A stretch of 64,000 bases of DNA from Leuctra nigra (lineage: Eukaryota; Arthropoda; Insecta; Plecoptera; Leuctridae). Where the stretch lies: contig OW203762.1 in the NCBI GenBank assembly GCA_934045905.1, positions 19,190,345-19,254,344 of the forward strand. Direction: 5' to 3'. Each line of letters begins with the position of its first letter. The first letter of the stretch is position 1. This document shows, one piece after another, positions 11,601-23,600 of this stretch. Below the pieces are notes generated by a model. It was not told the origin of the DNA. It saw nothing but the letters and a program-made list of their open reading frames with translations, and searched no databases. A program made the translations under genes and the position numbers.

Positions 11601-14600
11601 ATTGTTTCAATCAGGGGCAATGACTTCGGATTTGGATGTCAAACAAAATGCCACAAACACCCAATTACAATAACATTTTGAAGACGGAAATTGTCCATCT
11701 TGAAAATTATATTAATTTATATGTCAGTTTGGCGATTACATATCTCCATTAGGCTCATGCATGAGTCACATGGTTGACACACTGCTTTCTCTTATTTGAC
11801 ATTTCTATAGAACAAATATGTACAGTGGAATTTCAGTCAAATATTACTAAATAATTCTGAAGCGAGACGAGCTTCTTATACCTAACCACAATTCTAGATC
11901 CAAATCAACTAGTCTTATTGGCTTTCACTCAAATTATAGTTTAATTTTCAAAGAAATATATTTTTCAATTTTCGAATCGTCATCTGTCAAATAAAAATGT
12001 CAACGTAAAAAAGTGAATAGATTGTATAGGCGAAACCCAAGTTCGAATGTGGTTGTCACTTACTTGATGTCCGACGTGTACCTCAGCTCCACCCTGCCGT
12101 GGAGGTTGACGAGGACAGGCGGCACGGAGAACACGAGTCGGATGGTCGTGTCGTCGACGGGCTCCAGAGTCTGGACGGTCACCTCGTCGGCCGGCCCGTG
12201 GAAGCCGGGCGGGAGGTTGACGCTAGGTTTGCCTGCGAATTGCCGGGTAGACGTCAGTGACAAGATCCTCTGTTACAGAGTTGTTTCCCTGTGTGTAACA
12301 GCTAGGTATACATTAGTGGTAATGTAATGGAACAATGTGTGCCGAAATTGTAGAAATTAATTTTCATAACTCTTGCAATATTTTTTTAATGTACTTTTTC
12401 ACGGAGTATACTATTCAAATTGCCTCATTCCGGAACTCACCATTTTATGTACACACCAAATTTCGGACATCGTTTACCGCCCTCTTCTGATTCAAATTTG
12501 GAGAACACTTGTATTTTAGAAAAGCAGTAATTAATAAAATACCAATAAAAGAAAACATAACATCTAAGAAGCATTTTAAATATTTTTAAAATCAACCCCA
12601 TTGCCTTATCAGTTTCAGAACATGCATTTTTGTGCGCCGACATCAGAAAATTTTCAGATTACTTGTCCGCTCTCATGCCTGAAGAATAACCTTAAAACAA
12701 TCGTGTTGAATCATCAGAAGAACAATAATCCAGAACCAGAACCTGAAGAAGAAAGAACATAAGATGTGTGTTGGTTTATGGAGTATCAATAAGTTATCAC
12801 TAAACGGTAGCGTAAGTATTTGAAACGTGTTGTGGTCAGTCAACTTTGTCGTGTGTCTCAGAATTCGCAAGTCAGGAAAGTAAAGCAGTTTCTTGTTCCT
12901 TCTTCTAAGTACGAAGTGCTACGAACCTGCTGGCGATGATTCCCGATGTACGGGAGACGTCTGCAGAATTTCGTGACCCGAGGGATGCGCGTTGGGGGCG
13001 GCAAAGTGAGGGGGATGATTAGGATCTTGGCGAGGATTGTAGTTGGCAGGGATCAGTCCAAGCTGTTGCAAATGCGCTACTAACTCTTCTTCAGTCTTCA
13101 CGTGGGGGAATTGTCCGACAGACGGCGGCGCTTGATCGTCGTGCTGCGGGTATCTGCCTCCTTGGGGAGGTCCCTGATATCCAGGGTGGTCGGGGGGATA
13201 CGGCAGGAATCCTTGGTGGTGAGGAGGTTGGCCAGGGTGATGTGGGGGTTGTCCAGGACGATGAGGAGGCTGTCCAGTGTGCTGGGGACCAGGAGGGCGA
13301 TGTTGCGGTTGGCCAGAGTGCGGGGGGGCAGGGGGGCGTTGAGGATGTTGACCAGGAGGATGATGTGGAGGTTGACCTTGATACGGTGGGCCTGGATGGC
13401 GATGTGGAGGTTGTCCTGGTACGACCTGGTGTCCATGTGGGATCAGCCCCTGCGCCTGGAGTTCGGCGATGATCTCTTGCTCCGTGGGCTCGCGATCTGG
13501 TTTCGTCTCATGACCCTCGTGTATTGCATATTGCTGCTGATTGCCTTGGGGCTTTGGCCTCGGTCTGTTCTTGATGACTCCGGTATGTTCAAGATGTTGA
13601 AGTATCTGCTGCAAGTGCGGGTCGTCGACGTTGCCGTTGGCGTCGGTACCGATGGGCGCTTGTCCGGGGCGGTTCGGGATGTGGATGTGGATTGGTCGCT
13701 GCTCGCCGGGACGTGGAGGTGGTCCATGGAACGGAGGGCCGTGGCCTCGGATTGGGTGATCGCGGTCGGACGTCTCAGAGTCGAGCCAAGGAGGTCGCTC
13801 GCCGGGTCCGGGCCCGGGACGGTGGCCGTGCGGCGGCGCGAGGGGACGCGTGGGCCCAGGACTGGCATGTGGGGGACGGATGGGCCCTGGCTGGGTCGGC
13901 ATCTGTGTGTTGAACAGGTCTGGGTTCTGCTTGCCTGGAATCTCCGACTGGGGATGGAACTGGTTGGGATGGACCCAGACTCCAGGCTGTCCCGGGGACT
14001 CCCCAGGGAACTCGTGGTCCTCCACCTCCGGGACGCGATGCGGCTTGACTGGCTTAGTGCCTGGCTTCTGCTTGGGAGGCTCCTGGGGGAACTGATCGAA
14101 CAGGATCGGTCCGGGATATCTGTCAGTCTCCTTAACTTTGCCTGGTTCAGGACGAGAGTCATTCTTCAGTCCAGGGATCATTTCTATCTCACGGATCGGT
14201 CCAGGCAGCATTTCCGTCTCCCGGAAAGGTCCAGGAATCATGTGCGGCTCGGTCATGGAAGGGTGTCCTTTAGTTGTCGGTCGAACCGTTGGGATCATCT
14301 CGATCGCATGGATCGGTCCAGGCAGCATCTCAGTCTCTCTAAATGGCCCAGGAATCATGTGAGGCCCGTCACTTGATTCTGGACTCGGTTTAGGTTTATT
14401 CTTCAACCCAGGAATCATTTCAATCTCCCGGATCGGTCCAGGGAGCATCTCCGTCTCCCGGAAAGGTCCCGGAAGCATGTGCGGCACCAGCTTATCCTTC
14501 GCGCTATCAGGAACAGGTTTAGGAACATCTTTGAGACCAGGAATCAGCTTGATCTCCTTGACTGGTCCCGGCAACATCTCCGTCTCCCGGAAGGGTCCAG

Positions 14601-17600
14601 GGAGCATGCCGGGCTCGATCATGGGCTTGAAGGAGTCGCCAGTGGGCCACGGAGGACTGAACGAGGGTTTCGCAGGCATGTGATCGGGACTGAAAGGGCC
14701 GAGGAAAACCTGCGTCTTGTCGTCGGGTCTGATTGGTCCGTCGGATGTTGATGAGTTGGAGTGAGAAGTGGTCATTGGTCCGTGCTTTTGTCCGTCTGTG
14801 CCTGGAAAATGAGGCTGGTTAGTGTTAATCTAAGTTTGCAGTGCATTGACACATGCTAAGTGTACATGTATGTTGTGATTAGCACATGGTCGCATTAACT
14901 CGTTCAAATATTCCTCCGATGAAAGTAAAATAACTGTTCTTTACGAATACAAGTCATGAAAACCGTAGTGAATTTGTATTTGAAATTGAAGGACTCCATA
15001 CTAACCGATAGAGTTAATAAAAAAGTACTTCTTTCATTACTTTAATTATTAAAATCGAGATATTATTAAGAAAAAATTAACCGAATACCACTAACATCTT
15101 TTTTAATTTTATGCACTTCAATGCATAAATAAATTCCCCGAATGAAAGCAATGTTTAATAAAAAAAAAATCTCGATATAACGATACAGATCATGTTAGCA
15201 CGTTGACGGGTCAGACTGATTTATCTTAAATCGATGTACTTTTTTAGTGTGAATAATAATTTCTTTTCGTAAAGATTTCTCGGTCAAATATCGCCAAAAA
15301 ATAACAGAACACATCTATACTGAATGGTGCCATCAAGATGGTGACAACAATAAGATGACATCACGTGCGAACTAATACCTCTACCAATGTCCCCAACAGT
15401 CTGATTGATCTCTAATATACCTGGCGTCGGCGAGCAAGCCCAGACGCGACAGCAGTCGTCCTCTGGCGGATGCACGAGCATGGCTTGACGCGGATGACAC
15501 GGCAGATCGGAGGGTGGCGTCGCCGTCACTGGCGAGCACGCGGCTTGACACGTCACGTTGCCGAACTCGCAGTAGCAGCGCTGCTCGCAGCCGGTGAGGC
15601 TGATCGGGATCTCGGCCCAGTTGGCGAACGACTCCCCCGAGTAGGTGCACGACCCGTTGTCCTTGCAGCGCACGCTCTCCGGGCAGCACCGCGGCGGACT
15701 GGGCACGAAGTCCTTCGGCACGTTCTCCCACGTCACGCACTAGAGCGGACAACAATGCACTTAGTGGTCACGCGGCGGACTGGGCACGAAGTCCTTCGGC
15801 ACGTTCTCCCACGTCACGCACTAGAGGGGACAACAATGCACTTAGTGACTTAGAGACACTTGGCGGACTGGGCACGAAGTCCTTCGGCACGTTTTCACAC
15901 GTCACGCACTAGAGCGGACAACAATTCACTTAGTGACACTTGGAGGACTGGGCACGAAGTCCTTCGGCACTTTCTCCCACGTCACGCACTAGAGGGGACA
16001 ACAATGCACTTAGAGACAGTTGGCGGACTGGGCACGAAGTCCTTCGGCACGTTCTCCCACGTCACGCACTAGAGGGGACAACAATGCACTTAGTGACACG
16101 CGGCGGACTGGGCACGAAGTCCTTCGGTACGTTCTCCCACGTCACGCACTAGAGGGGACAACAATGCACTTAGTGACACGCGGCGGACTGGGCACGAAGT
16201 CCTTCGGTACGTTCTCCCACGTCACGCACTAGAGGGGACAACAATGCACTTAGTGACTTAGTGACACTCGGCGGACTAGGCACGAAGTCCTTCGGCACGT
16301 TCTCCCACGTCACGCACTAGAGGGGACAACAATGCACTTAGTGACACTTGGAGGACTGGGCACGAAGTCCTTCGGCACTTTCTCCCACGTCACGCACTAG
16401 AGGGGACAACAATGCACTTAGAGACTTAGTGACACTTGGCGGACTGGGCACGAAGTCCTTCGGCACGTTCTCCCACGTCACGCACTAGAGGGGACAACAA
16501 TGCACTTAGTGACACTTGGTGGACTGGGCACGAAGTCCTTCGGCACTTTCTCCCACGTCACGCACTAGAGGGGACAACAATGCACTTAGTGACACGCGGC
16601 GGACTGGGCACGAAGTCCTTCGGCACGTTCTCCCACGTCACGCACAAGAGGGGACAACAATGCACTTAGTGACACCGCGGCGGACTGGGCACGAAGTCCT
16701 TTGGCACGTTCTCCCACGTCACGCACTAGAGGGGACAACAATGCACTTAGTGACACCGCGGCGGACTGGGCACGAAGTCCTTCGGCACGTTCTCCCACGT
16801 CACGCACTAGAGGGGACAACAATGCACTTAGTGACTTAGTGACACTTGGTGGACTGGGCACGAAGTCCTTTGGCACATTCTCCCACGTCACGCACAAGAG
16901 GGGACAACAATGCACTTAGTGACACCGCGGCGGACTGGGCACGAAGTCGTTTGGCACGTTCTCCCACGTCACGCACTAGAGGGGACAACAATGCACTTAG
17001 TGACACCGCGGCGGACTGGGCACGAAGTCCTTCGGCACGTTCTCCCACGTCACGCACTAGAGGGGACAACAATGCACTTAGTGACACGCGGCGGACTGGG
17101 CACGAAGTCCTTCGGCACGTTCTCCCACGTCACGCACTAGAGGGGACAACAATGCACTTAGTGACTTAGTGACACTTGGCGGACTGGGCACGAAGTCCTT
17201 CGGCACGTTCTCCCACGTCACGCACTAGAGGGGACAACAATGCACTTAGTGACACTTGGTGGACTGGGCACGAAGTCCTTCGGCACTTTCTCCCACGTCA
17301 CGCACTAGAGGGGACAACAATGCACTTAGTGACACGCGGCGGACTGGGCACGAAGTCCTTCGGCACGTTCTCCCACGTCACGCACAAGAGGGGACAACAA
17401 TGCACTTAGTGACACCGCGGCGGACTGGGCACGAAGTCCTTTGGCACGTTCTCCCACGTAACGCACTAGAGGGGACAACAATGCACTTAGTTTCACCGCG
17501 GCGGACTGGGCACGAAGTCCTTCGGCACGTTCTCCCACGTCACGCACTAGAGGGGACAACAATGCACTTAGTGACTTAGTGACACTTGGTGGACTGGGCA

Positions 17601-20600
17601 CGAAGTCCTTTGGCACATTCTCCCACGTCACGCACAAGAGGGGACAACAATGCACTTAGTGACACCGCGGCGGACTGGGCACGAAGTCCTTTGGCACGTT
17701 CTCCCACGTCACGCACTAGAGGGGACAACAATGCACTTAGTGACACCGCGGCGGACTGGGCACGAAGTCCTTCGGCACGTTCTCCCACGTCACGCACTAG
17801 AGGGGACAACAATGCACTTAGTGACTTAGTGACACTTGGAGGACTGGGCACGAAGTCCTTTGGCACATTCTCCCACGTCACGCACAAGAGGGGACAACAA
17901 TGCACTTAGTGACACTTAGCGGACTGGGCACGAAGTCCTTCGGCACGTTCTCCCACGTCACGCACTAGAGCGGACAACAATGCACTTAGTGACACCGCGG
18001 CGGACTGGGCACGAAGTCCTTTGGCACATTCTCCCACGTCACGCACTAGAGGGACAACAATGCACTTAGTGACACCGCGGCGGACTGAGCACGAAGTCCT
18101 TCGGCACGTTCTCCCACGTCACGCACTAGAGGGGCCAACAATGCACTTAGTGACACTTAGCGGACTGGGCACGAAGTCCTTCGGCACGTTCTCCCACGTC
18201 ACGCACTAGAGCGGACAACAATGCACTTAGTGACTTAGTGACACTTGGCGGACTGGGCACGAAGTCCTTCGGCACGTTCTCCCACGTCACGCACTAGAGG
18301 GGACAACAATACACTTAGTGACACTTGGTGGGCTGGGCACGAAGTCCTTCGGCACTTTCTCCCACGTCACGCACTAGAGGGGACAACAATACACTTAGTG
18401 ACACTTGGTGGGCTGGGCACGAAGTCCTTCGGCAAGTTCTCCCACGTCACGCACTAGAGGGGACAACATGCACTTAGTGACTTAGTGACACTTGGTGGAC
18501 TGGGCACGAAGTCCTTCGGCACGTTCTCCCACGTCAGGCACTAGAGGGGACAACAATGCACTTAGTGACACGCGGCGGACTGGGCACGAAGTCCTTCGGC
18601 ACGTTCTCCCACGTCACGCACTAGAGGGGACAACAATGCACTTAGTGACTTAGTGACACTTGGTGGACTGGGCACGAAGTCCTTCGGCACGTTCTCCCAC
18701 GTCAGGCACTAGAGGGGACAACAATGCACTTAGTGACACGCGGCGGACTGGGCACGAAGTCCTTCGGCACGTTCTCTTACCTCACGCACTAGAGGGCACA
18801 AGAAAGCACTTAGTGACATGAAGATCACAAGAGATTGGGAATTCAAATCTTAATAAGCCGTTTGTGTTGAATTAATTGAATTTCAGAAAGATTTTGTTAC
18901 GGAAGTCGGAGTAGATACAAAATCATAAAGTCCGGACACACTGTCAAGTATAACTCTCCGCTTTCTCGAACATGGCCGAATAGAAGAGAGGTCACGTGAC
19001 AGCTGTCAGCCAATGAGAGAGCTGCTCTTCACACAGCTCTGGAGAGCTACTTGACAGTATGTCCCGAGTTTTAGATATCATAAGTTACAAGATTGGTGAA
19101 CAATATAGGTATTGAGATGTTCAGATCTGGTAGCGAGCAGGAATCATGAGCTGTGTTGACGATGTGCAGAGGAGAACTGGGGCCTGTTCAATATCTTTTT
19201 TTGACCTCGATTTTTTTTATCTCGGTTACGCCGAAATGAAGGCGGCCGCGACGAGATCAAAACGAGATGTAGAATAGGGCTCCTGGACTTGCCAACTATG
19301 TCATTCTCTCAGGGATTTATCGGTGAAAGGACAACTCCAAAACGATGTGTCCCCTCTGTCTATGAGATTTCTCATTGCTATGTATTCACGTTTAACATGG
19401 AAATAATAATTGCTCAGTCATTGGAGATATAGCTAAACATGTTAATAGACGTCTTTCGCTAACTAACAAGCAAGGAAACTGTTCTCAATGCAGCCGCTGG
19501 TTGAACTTCATCACGTCTTGGAAATACTTACGTTCGGGTCCAGAACGTCGAGTCCGAAGTCCGTTGGACAGTCGATGTTGGCGCATTGGATGCCGACCAT
19601 CGAGCAGAGACAGTAGGCCTTGCATCCGTCGTGGAACTCCTCGCCGACAGTGTAGTTCTTGCCGTTGAATGTGCAGCCGTCGACAGCGCCTCCTGTACAG
19701 ACAATACATTGTTACATCGTAGTCATCGTCGTCATCATCATCATCTTCATCATCATCATCATCACCATCATCGTCATCGTCACACCACCTCCTGTACAGA
19801 CAACAAATCATAATAAAGCCTTACGTCATAGATGATGTTGTTGATTGATGGTGTTGTCAGTGGCAAGAACTACCAATGTTTTATCGATGTTTCCCAAAGT
19901 CGAGAGGCAAATGCGCGAAACGTTTCCGACTAATAAGACACAACCGCCTTCTTTCCACCGTCCATCGTTACTCATTCTTACAATCGTGACATTTGTGTAG
20001 GAAATGTCACCCTCCCCCCCCCCCCCCCCCCCCCTTCCCTCTTGAACAGTAATCAGGATATTGCTTTCTATGGCTAGCGATGTTTTGAAGTCTCTGAACG
20101 ATATCGTCAACTGACCCTGGTATTTTACACTGACAGAGAGATTGTCGACGTCGAATCTCCGTTGACAACTTTCCACACATCGCTCTTCCTTCATATAGCA
20201 AATACAACGTAATGTCGGCTCGTTTCGGGGTCTTAGGTTCGATTGCGGTGGACACTTTTCCTGTCTGAGGTTTTATTGTGGTTATGGTAAAAGCTGAGAA
20301 AGCCCCCCTACCCCCCCCCCCCCCCTCACTCCACCCCCACCATCACTTTCAACGTCACCTACCCATTAAGTCCTCGTTATTATCTTATAGTCTCACTGTT
20401 TCCCAGCTAGCCTGAAGGTGATGATATTGATGATGATTGGAAGATGGTGATAATGAAAAAGGGTAGAAAGGCGGTTGTGGGTGGCTTCAATTAGGGAACC
20501 TTCCCGGAATTCCTCTCATCGAAGAGAAACCACGTAAACATCAATCAGGAAGGAGGCCCGCGGGAATCGAACCCAAATACGGGGGGACATTCTGGGGGAC

Positions 20601-23600
20601 TTAGCCCCCCCCCCCCCCCCCCCTTCCAGCCGAGTGTAGCGTGTATTATGAGCCACATTCTTTCCTCCTACAATTTCCGTTCAGCATTGTCTAAATTCCT
20701 CGTGGTGGCAAAGACTGCGCCCATGGAGGTGAGTCTGTAGCTCGAACTGATCTGGATCTGTCTTTGTTCTCTTCTTCAACTCATCTCGATCAATCAGACT
20801 GAGACAGGCGCGTAGGAAGGGGGGGGGGGGGGGAGTGGGGGTCAATGACCCCCCCACTTTTCATCTTGACACCCCCAGATATAACCCCCAGATACACACA
20901 AATTTTGATAAAGAGATCCAAAAATGCACAAATTTGCTCCATTATGAGGTTGAATTCTCAAAATTTTCCCAAGTTTTGCAAAGCTAATTGAACAGAGGTA
21001 TTATCCAATTAGACAATAACTCATTTGTCCAACATGATCATCCTCATGAATACAATTTAATAATTACACGTTAAACTATGATACCGAATAAGCACCGTTT
21101 TCAAAGCAATTCCAAAATCTATTCATAATCGATTATCTTTAGGGATTTTATCGAATAACAAAATTTATAGATTATAATGCATTTTGTCAAAGTTTCCCAA
21201 GAATATTGCATATCACAAATTTTAAATTTCTTTGAAAACGATGCCAAAATAGCTTCAAATTCGATTCTTTTGCATCAAAAACTCAAAAAATTCCCTGCGG
21301 GGCCAATGGGGATTCTATAAAAACAAATAGTTACAGTTATATTACATTTGTATAAAGTTTCCACAGAATATTGCATTTCATACATTTTAAATTTCTTTGA
21401 AAAGTATGCTAAAATAGCTTTAAGCTCGATTATTTTGTATCAATAACCCAAAAAATTCCCTGCGGGGCCAATAATGGGTATTAAAAACAAATAGCTACAA
21501 ATTATATTACATTTCTTAAAGTTTCCACAGAATATTGCATTTCACACATTGTAAATTTCTTTGAAAAATATACAAAAATAGCTCCAAATTCGATTCTTTT
21601 GTATCAAAAATTCAAAAAAGGTCCTGCGGGGCAATTTGGGTTGCGGGCTTCCCAGACCCCATTGTAACGACGACTACTTTTCCTCACATTCATTGATCCC
21701 CATAATTTTGACCCCCCCACTCAAAATGAAGTTCCTACGCGCCTGGACTGAGACGTATTCTTCAAGATTATCGCAATGTCATATCAGGGGGACGAGGAGC
21801 GAAGAACACAATGTTTTTTTCCATCGCAGTGGCCTTGACTCGAAGTAAAAGTGTACGAACATTTCGGGAGGAGGTAAAAAAATACAGAGTCATTAAGAAG
21901 GATGATAATCAAACTGCTGGTGAAACCAAATGTCGGTTGATCCGTTCGCAGACTTATACTTTGGTGGCTTACTTTAAGAGAATGTTCCATTCTACGGAGA
22001 CCGTTTGCTTAGTGATTAGCACATCAGACTAATGTTCAGGTGACAGTTCGATTTCCTCCCAAGACTATGGGTTCCATTGTTGCCTTGTGTCCGATTCTTA
22101 GACTAATGATTTTTTTGTCTGGGGCTTAACGTCGCACTGTTCTGCAGCGAGGCTAATGGCGACGGATGAATGATTGTGTGATGATGGTGAAGATTAGGTA
22201 AGGATGGAAGGTGGGAAGGAGGCGGTCGTGGCCTATAAGTAGGGTACCTTCCCATCATTTGCCTGTCGACTGAGGGAAAACCACGAAAATACCCCAGTCA
22301 GGAAGGACGGCCGCGGGAATCGAACCCAGGCCTCCGGAATACAAGTTCAGAGCGTTAACCACTCAGCCACTCAATTCGTCTTATGCGAGATCACGACGAG
22401 TAAAATTAAAATGGACGATAGGCAAATGTGCGCTTGTTGAAACGTTTCCAACTTAGCTAGAATACGATAAATTTCATTAATTCTCTATGAACCCCCACAT
22501 TATTCATTAGCTTTATAAAATATAAACACAGCGAGCGATAGTTGACAAATTAGTGTAGGTTTTTAGTTGGCAAATGTCCACTTAGACCATCCATAACGAT
22601 CATCTAACTCCCTATTGCTTCTCTAACATGGTTTCACAGCTCCATATCATATTTGCAGAGACATAACATCACTTTTACAGAATATGAATCCTGAACATTT
22701 TGTCAACTAAAACCGAAAGTCCTACGCATGGGTTATAAATGATGAAAGGGATGCAAACCTGAGATCGGCGTCGGCAAGAGGACCTCGACGGCGTTGCTGA
22801 CGGCGCCTCCCGACTTGATCCTCAAGAACACCGCCTTCCCCGCCTTGAGTCCCGTCACCATCAAGCCGAGGTTCGGCGTCGTCCTCCAGCTGCTCTGATC
22901 GTCGCTCTCCTCGACACTGAAGTTCGCCGGCGTCGCCTCGGCGAGCTGCAAGCGCACCGACGTCTCGTTGACGACCGCCGCCGACAGCAGGTTGAAGCGT
23001 TGCGACGCCGCCTCGTCGGTCGACGACGTCACGACGTCGTGGTCGTCGAGAGTGACGTCGCAACGCACGACCGTGCAGCACGGGTCGTTGGTGTCGGGGA
23101 CGTTGACGCAGAAGTCGGAGACGGTTGTGTTCGAAGGCGGGCATCTGAAAGATTAAAACATGTCTGGAATTGCATTCTGGAGAAGCTGGTTCGATTCCCG
23201 GATGGTTTTCAACCGCGCGATAAATACTGTGAGTCAAATAAGCCACGACCGCACAGCCTTCTTCCCAACTTCAAGCTTTGCACAGTGAAACCCTTTCTAA
23301 ATCACCATTTCCTCATCATTGGCAGGTAAATAACAATGATAAATAACAAACAAAAGTAAGATTCCCCCCTCAACTAATAGAAATTCTTTGTTTAGTACAA
23401 GATTTATTTGTAGGTTTCCTTATAATTTTTTTATAGAGAATGAAATACCTATTTTTTCTCTCTTTCAAGAATATTCACTTGATTCAATTTTCTCTCTCGC
23501 GCAGAGAATTTCCCTGCGGTTGTACACTGAATTATTTCGAACTAATGAAAACTGGTTTGGCACAGCGAAACAAAAACACCGGGCGAAAAAGAAGCCAAGA

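Noticed and set aside
13102..14376. 424-codon plus-strand frame
   Set aside because: Mirror of the GC-rich proline-rich sas exon 7; composition is biased and no domain is seen.
15860..18457. Many short frames on both strands in the intron-5 array
   Set aside because: They are repeats of one another and derive from the exon-6 minisatellite.
15740..18820. CRISPR-like array
   Set aside because: Units are contiguous tandem copies without unique spacers, in a eukaryotic intron.
21636..22032. Short plus frames near the hAT-like element
   Set aside because: They span the transposon end and unique DNA with no coding signature.
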